Shown here: positions 15,874 to 23,311 of the stretch, one piece after another
Layout of the letters: each line of letters begins with the position of its first letter
Position numbering within the stretch: position 1 is the first letter of the stretch
Assembly: GCA_902805975.1 (NCBI GenBank)
Contig: CADCUT010000106.1
Span: 1-36,528, forward strand
From: an uncultured Rubrobacteraceae bacterium
Lineage (GTDB): Bacteria > Actinomycetota > Rubrobacteria > Rubrobacterales > Rubrobacteraceae
Direction of reading: 5' to 3'
DNA length: 36,528 bases
Program-made: the position numbers and the translations under genes
Notes under the pieces: generated by a model
Databases searched by the model: none
What the model saw: only the letters and a program-made list of their open reading frames with translations
Told to the model about the DNA's origin: nothing

Positions 15874-17445
15874 TCAAGACCCTCGCCGGCGGCTCAGGAG
15901 AGTGGCCACGGACTTCAGCTCCTCCGTACGGAGGGCGAACGCGACGCCGAGGTAGGCCGCCAGGGAGGCGCCGCCGACGGCGATGAGGATCAGGAGCCGT
16001 CCGGTGAAGTCGGAGCCTTCGCCGAGGAGGGTCGTGCCGGCGAGGGCGACGGCGTACATGACGGCGCCGGCGGCCAGGATCTTCGCGAGCGAGGCGAGGA
16101 TGCGGCGGCCGTCGATCCGGCCGATCTCCCCGCGGGTGGCGCCGAGTGCGAGAAGCGCGAGCACGCCGTAGGCGGCTGAGAGGGCCAGAACGACGCCGAC
16201 CGCCTCGAAGAGGAGGGAGAGACCATAGGCGAGGGCCGCGTAGACGAAGAGGATGCCGACGTTCAGGAGGGCCGGGGTCTTCGTGTTCTGGCGGGAGTAG
16301 AAGGCCCGGACGAGAAAGAAGTACGCCGAGTAGCCGAGCAGGCCGACGGAGTAGGCGACGAGCAGGACGGCCACGTTTCTGGTGTCGGATGCTTCGAACT
16401 CGCCGCGCTGGTAGAGGAGGCCCACGATGGGCCGGGCGAGCACGACCATGCCGACCGTGGAGGGTACCACGACGAAGAGCATGGTCCTCAGCCCGAACGA
16501 GAACGTCTCCCTGTAGCCCTCCGCGTCCTCCCTCGAGTGCTTCTCGGAGAGCTCGGGCATCAGGGCGGTGGCTATGGAGACCACGAAGATGCCGTAGGGC
16601 AGGGAGAATATGGTGAACGCGTAGGTCAGGTCAGCGTAGGCGCCGTAGCCGGTGGCGAGGTACGCCGCCACGAGTTGGAAACCGACCGACGCCGCCACGA
16701 GCACGACCATGGGTCCGGCGAGCCGGGCGGTCGGCAGCAGGGCCGGGTGCCCGAGCTGCGGGCGGGGCCTGTAGCCGAGGGCGAGCAGCGTGGGGACGAG
16801 GGCGAGCGCCATCACCGCGACACCCACCGTCACCCCGAGGGCGAGCACGTAGAGGGCCAGGGAGCGGTCGGCGTCCCGCAAAAAAAAGAAGGCCGCGAAG
16901 GAGCCTATGATGATCAGGTTGTTCAACACGGGCGCGAAGGTCGGCAGGAAGAACCGCCGGTGGGCCTGAAGCACCCCGGTCGCGATGGTGGTCACGCCGT
17001 AGAAGATCATCTGCAGGGCGAAGATCCGGAAGAAGAACACCGCGTAACCCTCGGCCTGCCGCACCTCGGCGGCGGAGAGCGTCGAGGCCTCCCAGTCGCT
17101 GACGAGCGAGACCAGCGGCCCGGCGAAGACGATACCCACGAGGGCCACAAGCCCCATGAACGGCAGGACCAAGGTGAACAGGGCGTTCGTCAGGCGGCGG
17201 GCGTCGTCCTCGCCGTGGGAGGTCATCCTCTCCACGAGGACTGGGATAAAGATCGAGTACAGGATCCCGCCGATAAAGAGCTCGTAGATCAGGCTCGGCA
17301 AGAGCACCGCGACGGCGTAGGCCTCCGCCACGACCGTCGCCGCCCCGAGCACCGCCGCCTGCGCCGACCACCTGAGATACCCCGTCGCCCGCGACAAGAC
17401 GGTCGCTACGGAGATGGAGAGCATCGACCGGAGGATGCCGGTCAT
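15874..17445 (-). CDS. murJ: lipid II flippase MurJ (MviN family)
   Basis: MurJ moves the lipid-linked peptidoglycan precursor lipid II across the cytoplasmic membrane. The protein is strongly hydrophobic with about 14 membrane helices. The start MTGILRSMLSISVATVLSRATGYLRW is typical of the family, and the conserved charged sites are visible as GGILYSIFIPVLVERM and FFVRAFYSRQNTKTP. At 523 residues from the ATG at 17445 the length is normal. A TTG at 17577 would add 44 Arg-rich residues that do not belong to the family, so 17445 is preferred. It converges with the VanW and serine hydrolase genes. Its envelope role matches that neighbourhood. Confidence 0.92.
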   Translation of the reverse strand: MTGILRSMLSISVATVLSRATGYLRWSAQAAVLGAATVVAEAYAVAVLLPSLIYELFIGGILYSIFIPVLVERMTSHGEDDARRLTNALFTLVLPFMGLVALVGIVFAGPLVSLVSDWEASTLSAAEVRQAEGYAVFFFRIFALQMIFYGVTTIATGVLQAHRRFFLPTFAPVLNNLIIIGSFAAFFFLRDADRSLALYVLALGVTVGVAVMALALVPTLLALGYRPRPQLGHPALLPTARLAGPMVVLVAASVGFQLVAAYLATGYGAYADLTYAFTIFSLPYGIFVVSIATALMPELSEKHSREDAEGYRETFSFGLRTMLFVVVPSTVGMVVLARPIVGLLYQRGEFEASDTRNVAVLLVAYSVGLLGYSAYFFLVRAFYSRQNTKTPALLNVGILFVYAALAYGLSLLFEAVGVVLALSAAYGVLALLALGATRGEIGRIDGRRILASLAKILAAGAVMYAVALAGTTLLGEGSDFTGRLLILIAVGGASLAAYLGVAFALRTEELKSVATLLSRRRGS

Positions 17446-17620
17446 ACAAGCACGCCGCCTTCGGCGGCTCCCATAAGGTCGTCTCTTCGCGTAACGGCTC
17501 CCGACACTCAGAACCCCCGCGCGGTACGCGGTCCGAACGGTCTTTGGGCGGCTGAACTGCTGGAAGCGGAAGCCCAAGGCGGCGTGCTGGGGGCGTGGCC
17601 AGGGCGGGTTGGCAAGCTCT

Positions 17621-18451
17621 CTACGGGATCTCTTCCGGGGGGCGGCCGATCCACTCCTCGTAGATCTCCTCGTAGGTGCCGTCCTCTTTGATCTCGGACA
17701 AGGCCTGGTTGACGGGCTCGATGAGGGGGCTGTCTTTTGGAAAGGCGATGCCGTACTGGGAGCCCGTGGGGATGACCTCGACGAGCTCGAGCTCCCCGCC
17801 GGATTCCTCCACCTCCGTCTGCGCGGCCGGGAGGTCGTAGATCACACCATCCACCATTCCCTGCTCCAGCGCGGTGAAGGCCGCGTCTATGGTGTTGTCG
17901 AAGGTGCGCACCGCCTCGACGTCGCCGGCGTTGAGGAGCTCTCCGGCCTCGGCCTGGCCCATAGTGCCGGTCTGGACGCCTAAAGTCATCTCCGCGAGGT
18001 CGCCGGTCGACTCTATCTCCGAGCCGCTGCGGACGACGAGCGCCTCGTCCACGTTGTAGTAGGGGTCGGAGAAATCTACCTGCTGACGCCGGTCGGCGGT
18101 GATGGTCATGCCCGAGATGACCGCGTCGAAGAGGTCGGAGGAGAGGCCCCTGATGAGGCTGTCGAACTGGACGTTCCTGTACTTGACCTCGAGGCCCGTC
18201 CGGTCGGCGATCTCGTTCATCAGGTCGATGTCGAAGCCCTTGGGACCCTCGCGCGGGGCGAACTCGAAGGGGGGATAGGCGACGTTGGAGGCGACGACTA
18301 TCTCGCCGTCGGCCAGCGCCGAGCTCGTCGTCTCCTCCTCCCGCACGACGTCAGCCGGGGACGGTTCGTCGTCCCCCGCGCTGCATCCCGTCGCAAAGAA
18401 GGCGCACAGGACGAGCGTCGCCGCCAGATACCTCACCGACCACCCTCTCAC
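17621..18451 (-). CDS. amino-acid ABC transporter substrate-binding lipoprotein (SBP family 3), copy 1
   Basis: This is a periplasm-type binding lipoprotein for polar amino acids (PF00497). The signal peptide ends in a lipobox with C23 (FATGC). Family signatures are ASNVAYPPFEF, GFDIDLMNEIADRTGLEVKY, FDAVISGMTITADRRQQVDFSDPYY and YGIAFPKDSPL. It is paralogous to the protein at 24057: both end in KEDGTYEEIY.EWIGR-PEEIP style. The GTG at 18451 follows GGAGGGAAGG at 8 bases. It has its own promoter at 18530-18558. Before the element at 18.6-23.3 kb inserted, the permease gene would have ended 130 bases upstream. Its ligand cannot be told from sequence. Confidence 0.9.
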   Translation of the reverse strand: MRGWSVRYLAATLVLCAFFATGCSAGDDEPSPADVVREEETTSSALADGEIVVASNVAYPPFEFAPREGPKGFDIDLMNEIADRTGLEVKYRNVQFDSLIRGLSSDLFDAVISGMTITADRRQQVDFSDPYYNVDEALVVRSGSEIESTGDLAEMTLGVQTGTMGQAEAGELLNAGDVEAVRTFDNTIDAAFTALEQGMVDGVIYDLPAAQTEVEESGGELELVEVIPTGSQYGIAFPKDSPLIEPVNQALSEIKEDGTYEEIYEEWIGRPPEEIP

Positions 18452-18529
18452 CCTGAGCCTTCCCTCCCGCGTCTGCGACCCGGGGCTTCCGCCCGTCGGG
18501 CGGGCCGGGCGTGGTGTTCCGTGAACGCA

Positions 18530-18558
18530 ATACTATTCAGCCGACAGGACGGGGTCAA
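18530..18558 (-). promoter_or_regulatory. candidate promoter of binding-protein gene copy 1
   Basis: On the minus strand, TTGACC (18558-18553), 17 bases and TAGTAT (18535-18530) form a good promoter. Transcription would start near 18523, giving a leader of about 70 bases. The same TTGACC-17-TAnnnT layout stands before the second binding-protein gene and the APC permease gene. Confidence 0.65.
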
Positions 18559-18580
18559 GACGCCGGCGGCGTATGCGTCC

Positions 18581-18659
18581 CTACGCCGTACGGCGGTTCA
18601 GGCGCCGTTCGAGGCCGCTCGCCAGGTAGATCAGGGGCAGGCAGATCGCCAGGCAGAAG
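18581..18659 (-). pseudogene. stranded native 3' end of the amino-acid ABC permease gene
   Basis: Read on the minus strand this encodes the last 25 residues of the permease at 23312: FCLAICLPLIYLASGLERRLNRRTA and a TAG stop. The permease itself has FYLAICLPL and LANGLE at these places. The final five residues NRRTA use GC-rich codons here (cgc cgt acg gcg) but agg aga aca gcc in the intact gene. Similarity stops abruptly at 18659. The simplest reading is that this is the original chromosomal gene end, cut off from its body by insertion of an element whose own tail now completes the gene. Confidence 0.8.
18596..18659. repeat. left direct repeat (attL-like) of the integrated element
   Basis: Sixty-four bases here match 23327-23390 in the same orientation with only three differences (at 18601, 18618 and 18654 by my alignment). 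The repeat lies in the permease coding 3' end and marks the left boundary of the element. Confidence 0.82.
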
Positions 18660-18740
18660 TAGCATTCGGAGGATTCTACCCCATCACGGTCCTCCATCTG
18701 ACAGCTTAGAGACAGCTACGGAAGGGAGGGACGGGTGGGA

Positions 18741-19229
18741 ATGAAGCGGCGCGGGGCCGGTGAGGGGGCATCTACCGGCGCAAGGACGGTAGGCGGGTGG
18801 GCCAGTACGAGGTCGGGGGAAAGCGGCGTTACGCCCACGGCAAAGACAGGGACGGGATCAGAACCAAGCTGATGAAAGCCCTCGCGGATCGGGACGCGGG
18901 GCTGGTCCTCGATTCGCGGAACCTCACCGCTGGCGAGTACGCGCCTCTGTAGCTCGACTCGATCAGGAAGGCCGTTTGCCCCCGCACCTGGAAGCGCCCC
19001 GAGGAGCTAACCCGGCTGCACATGGTACCCGGCTCGGCACACCAAGCTCGACAAGCTGAATGCCTTGCAGGTCCAGGCCCTCTACCGCAAGAGGCTCGAT
19101 TCCGGCCTTTCCCCCACCACCGTCAGGAAGGTTCTAGGGTTTTCGACATCTCCCAGGCGGGTGGCGGAGGCCGTACAAGGCCACAGCGGGCTGCGTCTTC
19201 CGTACAATCCCGTCTTGGTCGGGTACTAG
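18741..19229 (+). pseudogene. decayed tyrosine-type phage integrase (N-terminal part only)
   Basis: Three frames together spell an integrase N-terminus: MKRRGAGEG, then after a one-base shift near 18768 IYRRKDGRRVGQYEVGGKRRY, KLMKALADRDAGL and NLTAGEYAPL. An in-frame TAG follows at 18950-18952, then KAVCPRTWKRPEELTRLH. After a second shift near 19040 comes HTKLDKLNALQVQALYRKRL and DSGLSPTTVRKVL. The last part (PRRVAEAVQGHSG) looks like the segment just before the catalytic domain, with about 20 residues missing before it. The catalytic Arg-His-Arg-Tyr domain is absent. These are the SAM-like arm and core-binding domains of a Rubrobacter/phage-type integrase, inactivated by frameshifts, a stop and truncation. 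Confidence 0.82.
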
Positions 19230-19396
19230 CCGGGGCTGACTCCGCCGCGTGGCTAGCCCACTCCCGAAACACCCACGTATTGGGCCAGCGCGATCTTATA
19301 CACCACATGACGTATAGTATGCATTGATATCCTCTACATGCTAGGCTATTGCCGGGGTTTGGAAGTCGTTGGTACGACCGGACAAGGGATTGTGGC

Positions 19397-19597
19397 GTGA
19401 AGAAAACTGAGGACGGGACCACCGGGGCCAGGACGAGGACCGTGCGCTGGATCGAGTCGCTGTGGGAGGGCACGAACACCACCGCCAGGGAGGAAGACCA
19501 GAAGGAAGAGGTCCTTTCGGTCTTCCGGGAGTTGGTGAGAGAGTCCAAGCAGGAGGGAGAGATACGCGAGTACGTGCCCTGGCAACCGCTCTGGTAG
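19397..19597 (+). CDS. small charged hypothetical protein, 66 residues, element cargo
   Basis: A GTG start at 19397 stands 7 bases after AAGGGA. The product (VKKTEDGTTGARTRTVRWIESLWEG..., then EDQKEEVLSVFRELVRES and ending EYVPWQPLW) is soluble, acidic and probably helical. Third positions are mostly G/C, which fits a real gene despite its small size. A weak promoter (TTGATA-17-TATTGC) lies about 60 bases upstream, in an AT-rich patch at 19290-19335. No family is recognised. It lies just inside the integrase remnant. Confidence 0.5.
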   Translation: MKKTEDGTTGARTRTVRWIESLWEGTNTTAREEDQKEEVLSVFRELVRESKQEGEIREYVPWQPLW

Positions 19598-19617
19598 CTC
19601 TGCGCACCTTCGGTAGG

Positions 19618-19797
19618 TCAGCCCTCCAACCTGCACCGCCCGCGCATTCTGTGAACCCTTCCCCTGCGGAGCGCCTCGTGCGGCACCCGGCACCTGCGGC
19701 TCGCGGTTTGCTCTTCGAATAGCGACAAGCCGTATCCGATGGCCGAGGTCGCGAAGGCCACCGTTAGAACGAAGACGAAAAACGACAAGACCTGCAA
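19618..19797 (-). CDS. 59-residue single-pass membrane peptide, element cargo
   Basis: A TTG at 19797 follows a very strong AGGAGGGGG site at 5 bases. The peptide begins QVLSFFVFVLTVAFATSAIGYG, a membrane helix of about 22-25 residues near the N-terminus, followed by a highly basic tail (SRRCRVPHEALRRGRVHRMRGRCRLEG) that should face the cytoplasm. A canonical promoter lies just upstream at 19826-19854. Promoter, leader of about 20 bases, binding site and helix all line up, which supports expression. Function is unknown; toxin-like, regulator or exclusion peptides have this shape. Confidence 0.5.
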   Translation of the reverse strand: MQVLSFFVFVLTVAFATSAIGYGLSLFEEQTASRRCRVPHEALRRGRVHRMRGRCRLEG

Positions 19798-19825
19798 GGT
19801 GACCCCCTCCTGCTCCAGTCGGGGC

Positions 19826-19854
19826 GTTATAGCAAACGCTACTTCCACCGGCAA
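19826..19854 (-). promoter_or_regulatory. candidate promoter of the 59-residue membrane peptide
   Basis: On the minus strand, TTGCCG (19854-19849), 17 bases and TATAAC (19831-19826) precede the AGGAGGGGG site. Transcription would begin near 19819, about 22 bases before the TTG. The stretch from here to 20229 holds no supportable gene on either strand. Confidence 0.55.
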
Positions 19855-20229
19855 GGACGTTCTTTTTTCCGCGCTACCGCTAGATGACCGAAGCCCGCAG
19901 AACCCAATATGTGGTCGAGGAGAAAAGGGAACCGGTGCCCTCTGAGGGATGGCAAAGGGAAAAGAGGAGCCGGGAACCGGGTGACGGTCACGTTCGAATC
20001 GCACACAGAGGCGAAGGACAACTACTCCGCCATTGCATTGGCACAATATAGGCTGAAGTGTGCGGCATGCCGGGGTCTAGCCAAGGTAAGTCGAGCGGGA
20101 CGACCGCCCTACCCGGGAGCGTCCCTCCCTCTTGTCGGAACTTCTTGCGTCGTGTTCCGTGAAAGGTGGCACGAGCTACATACAAAGGTGTAGTAGTGTG
20201 ATACAAAACACAGTAGGGTGAAGGGAAAG

Positions 20230-20274
20230 GAAGCCGCTTGGGGTCAGAGAGCAGTGGCCTGGCCCCACGGCTTC
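20230..20274 (+). promoter_or_regulatory. structured leader hairpin upstream of a small gene
   Basis: A two-part stem: GAAGCCG (20230-20236) pairs with CGGCTTC (20268-20274), and after a two-base bulge TGGGG (20239-20243) pairs with CCCCA (20263-20267), closing on a 19-base loop. No T-tract follows, so it is not a simple terminator. It ends 14 bases before the GTG start at 20289 and could control translation or stabilise the message. AT-rich sequence at 20170-20215 upstream might hold its promoter, but no boxes fit well. Confidence 0.4.
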
Positions 20275-20288
20275 GATTATGTAAAGGG

Positions 20289-20531
20289 GTGAATGGTTTG
20301 GAGTCGTGCGAAGTACGCACCGGGTCGGTGGTGCGGCTGCTGGACGGTGGGAGGCGTGGTGAAAAGGGTTGCGTGGGCACGGTGGAGAGAACCTACGGCC
20401 ATCCCGACTACCTGGCGATGGAGGTTCGCTTCAAGGATGGGAGCACGGAGCTTTGCTGGCACCACGAGTTGGCGAAGGCGGAGGAAGGCGAACGGCCCTC
20501 CTCACGAAGCGCCTCCGATGGCGGTGGCTGA
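20289..20531 (+). CDS. small hypothetical protein, probable SH3-like beta barrel, element cargo
   Basis: A GTG at 20289 overlaps an AAAGGGG sequence; a TTG at 20298 is an alternative. The 80-residue product has a core that looks like a small beta barrel: VRTGSVVRLLDGGRRGEKGCVGTVERTY, then YLAMEVRFKDGSTELCWHHELAKAEE. This is the layout of KOW/SH3-like domains, an inference from pattern only. The gene overlaps the next one by 14 bases, suggesting coupling. A hairpin leader precedes it. Confidence 0.55.
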   Translation: MNGLESCEVRTGSVVRLLDGGRRGEKGCVGTVERTYGHPDYLAMEVRFKDGSTELCWHHELAKAEEGERPSSRSASDGGG

Positions 20532-20712
20532 CAGCGGTCTTGGCGAGGCGGGCGGCTACGATGGACTCGGGCTGCCCTTCGGCTACCGCCTGGAACGCCG
20601 GGACGATCTGCTGATACTGCGTAGGGCCGATGGCTCCGACGTGGCCGCGTTCGGTGCCGTGGAATTGGACCCGTTCGAGGTCGAGTTGGCAGTGTGGGAG
20701 GATGCCGATTAG
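20518..20712 (+). CDS. small hypothetical protein, 64 residues, element cargo
   Basis: The ATG at 20518 lies within the last codons of the preceding gene in another frame. The product (YDGLGLPFGYRLERRDDLLILRRADGSDVAAFGAVELDPFEVELAVWEDAD) is acidic and compact, with beta strands followed by a C-terminal helix. Short proteins with the LxLxRRADGSxVAAFSA pattern are, as I recall, common in Rubrobacter genomes. Codon third positions favour G/C. No function is known. Confidence 0.55.
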   Translation: MAVADSGLGEAGGYDGLGLPFGYRLERRDDLLILRRADGSDVAAFGAVELDPFEVELAVWEDAD

Positions 20713-20759
20713 CGTCCTGCGGCACATACCTTGACGCGGTGCCCGCATAGACTGAAGTC

Positions 20760-20945
20760 GTGACGGAGCTACGCAAGACCGGGGCCAACGAGTACGACGT
20801 TGTGGCGAACGGGTGGGTGCTCGGGCGGGTGTGGAATTGGCACGGTCGCTGGTCAGCCGAAGCCAACGGACAGACCCATCACGGTCTCAAGAGCCGCAAA
20901 GAGGCCATCGCCAAAGTCGAGCGTATCCACGGGTCCAAACAGTAG
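20760..20945 (+). CDS. small hypothetical protein, 61 residues, element cargo
   Basis: A GTG start at 20760 begins TELRKTGANEYDVVANGWVLG, followed by RVWNWHGRWSAEANGQTHHG and a basic helix KSRKEAIAKVERIHGSKQ. The pattern (two strands, a WNWHGRW loop and a C-terminal helix) suggests a small folded protein of a repeated actinobacterial type; I cannot name the family. It follows the previous small gene by 47 bases on the same strand. After its stop, 20946-21183 holds no convincing gene. Confidence 0.55.
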   Translation: MTELRKTGANEYDVVANGWVLGRVWNWHGRWSAEANGQTHHGLKSRKEAIAKVERIHGSKQ

Positions 20946-21106
20946 CGAAGCCCTGAAGGCCGTTCTTGATCCCGATCATCAAGCACTATATGTCTAACCG
21001 TAGGTGCTCCCCATGTTTTCGGGCCTGGGTCCCTGGTCTCGACCTCGAATCCTTGGAAGACGGGTTCTGGAAAAAGGACCCTCTAGCACCATTTTGGTGT
21101 TTGTGC

Positions 21107-21127
21107 GCCTGGCACGTGCCTGGCACG
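21107..21127 (+). repeat. short tandem repeat with embedded palindrome
   Basis: GCCTGGCACG occurs twice in a row (21107-21116 and 21118-21127), and GGCACGTGCC at 21111-21120 is a perfect palindrome. It lies in the non-coding stretch downstream of both the small genes and the convergent membrane-protein gene. It might be part of a terminator or a protein site; no T-tract is present. Confidence 0.35.
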
Positions 21128-21183
21128 CCTTATACGGGTCTGAGACTCCTAGAGGCCACCGGATGATAGAAGTCGCTAGTAGG

Positions 21184-22827
21184 TTACTCTTTCTTCCTGC
21201 TGTCCAGCTCGTTGGCCGCTTCGCTTATCATCCTGATTAGCTCCTCCTCGCTCATCTCGGAGACATCGACCGGAGACTGAGAAGCGGGGGGCTGCGCCGG
21301 TTGCTCCTCTTGCGCCCCTGCTTCCGGCGTTGCGGGCGCTTCCTCGAACGCTCCCAGGGAGCCTCCCTCCTCGACGTTCACGGTCTGGCCGGATTCCTCC
21401 CCCTCCACGAAGGCGACAACGTCCTCGTAGGTTTCGAGGACCGTTACCTCGCCCTGTTCGGAAGCGTTGACCATCACGGTCTGGTTGACCCCCGCCTTAT
21501 CGGCGTTGGTGATGGTGGCCATCCAGTAGAGGGTCTTGCTCTTTACCACCGGCCTGGGTTCTAGTATGACCGCGTTTAGGCCCCACTGGTAGTTGGGGAA
21601 CGCGGCCTTGGCGTAATCCAGGGCCTTGTTGACCCCGATCAGGGCGCTGCCCGTGTCGGGTTTAAAGTAGGTAACCTCGCCGCTGTGGGCATCCACGTAG
21701 ATGCCCCGGTACATCGAGAAACTCCGACCGTAGGGTTCGGCTGCCGAGAACCATTGGGGTCCCTCTCCCGTGGGGATGAGGAAGGGCATCTCGTTTGCCG
21801 AGGACCCTTGGGGAGTAGCGGCGGTCTCCGGGTCGGGTGCGGCCTGTTCCCCCGAAGCGTCTATCCGGGGGATTCGGGCCTCGTTCTCGTGGGCGAACCA
21901 GGTGTTCCAGTAGCCGTTACGGTACTTCCAGACATCACCCACCCTCCTCGCCAACTCCTCGGGGTAGAGCCTCTCCCCGTCAAAGCGACCGTCCCTAACG
22001 GCTTCTTCGGGGGAGAGGTTCTCCACCTCTCCGTCGGGGTGAACGACCAGGACCCCGCCCCACCGGGGCACCATGACCGGGAAGGAGAACTCGTAGCTTA
22101 TGTACGGGACCACCCCGAGTAGCTCCTCACCGTCCAGGACGTAGTACTGGTTCGTGTGGTGGGCGAAAAACTTCTCCCTCTTGAGCCTCCAATTGATGTT
22201 CCTGTGGAGGGCCATGCCCTCGCCCCGCCTGAATTCCTGGTTCACGGTCTCGGCGGACCCGTCGGGCCGGATGACCATGACCCCATCCTGGTTATTGATC
22301 AGGGAGTTGTAGAGGCCGTTGGGTTCCCTCGGTGCCACCCAATCTATCCCGCCCTCGCCGTTCTCCAAGGGTTCGAATTGCCCGAGCACGAGGGTGGAGT
22401 CATCCTGGGTGTTCTGCCCGAAGCGGGCGGCCACGTCGTAGGGGAGGAACCTTACCCCTAGCGTGTCGGGCATCTCCTCGATCTCTTCGGCCTCTACCGA
22501 ATCCAAGTACTTCAGGTCCCGCAGCGGCGCAGCCACGATCAGGTAGGCCAGGGCCGCGACGATGGCAACCACCCCCACCACCTTCGCCGGGTCCTTGTCT
22601 CCCACCCGCCAGAGGTAGGCACCGAAGACCGTACCGGCCAGCACCACGATGAGGAATGGCCAGCTTACGTACAGCGCCATGAGCAGACCGTGGAAGACTG
22701 GAGAGACCAGCCACGCGAAGAACAGGGCCACCACCAGCCCCACGACCAGACGTACCCGTCCAGCAGATGACAAACGCGAGTACAAGCGCGATGACAATTC
22801 GCTCAGGCGTTTGACGATCTCGTCCAT
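21184..22827 (-). CDS. large membrane protein of unknown function, main cargo of the element
   Basis: This 547-residue protein was not recognised. The N-terminal 110 residues hold an amphipathic start (VKRLSELSSRLYSRLSSAG) and about four membrane helices (VRLVVGLVVALFFAWLVSPVF, LLMALYVSWPFLIVVLAGTVF, VVGVVAIVAALAYLIVAAPL). A long soluble domain of about 370 residues follows, rich in Trp/Tyr and with repeated VRPDGS/VHPDGE turns. A PepSY-like turn appears in YVDAHSGEVTYF, with a following YAKAAFPNYQW. The last 75 residues are a Pro/Glu/Ala linker and a short helix MSEEELIRMISEAANEL. The ATG at 22827 follows GGGAGGA at 8 bases. Codon use is that of a functioning gene, which is notable beside the dead integrase. 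Confidence 0.75.
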   Translation of the reverse strand: MDEIVKRLSELSSRLYSRLSSAGRVRLVVGLVVALFFAWLVSPVFHGLLMALYVSWPFLIVVLAGTVFGAYLWRVGDKDPAKVVGVVAIVAALAYLIVAAPLRDLKYLDSVEAEEIEEMPDTLGVRFLPYDVAARFGQNTQDDSTLVLGQFEPLENGEGGIDWVAPREPNGLYNSLINNQDGVMVIRPDGSAETVNQEFRRGEGMALHRNINWRLKREKFFAHHTNQYYVLDGEELLGVVPYISYEFSFPVMVPRWGGVLVVHPDGEVENLSPEEAVRDGRFDGERLYPEELARRVGDVWKYRNGYWNTWFAHENEARIPRIDASGEQAAPDPETAATPQGSSANEMPFLIPTGEGPQWFSAAEPYGRSFSMYRGIYVDAHSGEVTYFKPDTGSALIGVNKALDYAKAAFPNYQWGLNAVILEPRPVVKSKTLYWMATITNADKAGVNQTVMVNASEQGEVTVLETYEDVVAFVEGEESGQTVNVEEGGSLGAFEEAPATPEAGAQEEQPAQPPASQSPVDVSEMSEEELIRMISEAANELDSRKKE

Positions 22828-23311
22828 CCGCTTGTCCTCCCTAGGCTCTCTTACCCAAGTCTATACTCTCGCTCCGTGATTGCGTCTGTGGTGTGGCCCT
22901 CAGGATGCCCCCGGAAACCGGAAAAGACCGTGCCTCGGGCGATGGATCAGACAACTTGGAAAACGCGCTCTACCGTGCCCTGCAAGGTACCCGAGAGGCT
23001 TTCTGCGGACCTCGATCTACGGTTCTGATCGGCGGTGGGGAGGAGGAGACGGCCAGAGGCCCTCAGAAGCCAAACATGGCTACGATTCTCCGCAATTGTG
23101 CGCCGATGGTTGGCTGTCATCCGGGCGCGTCGAGCGGCGGTGGATCGTGCTCTACACGGGCTTCGATACCAACGTTCAAGACCACTAGGAGCGTCCACGG
23201 CCAGCGGGTCGATGCCGGGAGCGCGGTGGTTCTCTCACACAACCAGTCCGAAGAAGCGCCCTTCGGACCGTACAATCCCAAGAGAGGATTCGGGATAGAT
23301 AAAGGCAATCG
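22828..23311. other. non-coding right flank of the element
   Basis: In these 484 bases open frames exist, but their composition is not protein-like and no family motif or ribosome binding site supports any of them. A TATAGA box near 22858-22863 (minus strand) could be a -10 for the membrane-protein gene, without a matching -35. The stretch ends at the TGA of the permease. It may contain remnants too decayed to read. Confidence 0.5.

Noticed and set aside
18596-18659. Interpretation of the direct repeat as the remnant of a second, duplicated permease gene
   Set aside because: The homology is 95 percent over 64 bases, then changes sharply to synonymous but unrelated codons on one side and unrelated sequence on the other; a decayed paralogue would diverge gradually. 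Not fully excluded.
21020-21070. Sequence with CTCGAATCC reminiscent of a tRNA T-arm in the element
   Set aside because: No acceptor, D or anticodon arm could be formed around it, and the loop sequence is not TTCGA-type.
19199-23279. The 12-mer CCGTACAATCCC near both ends of the element
   Set aside because: One repeated 12-mer is expected by chance in a stretch this long, and the flanks do not match.
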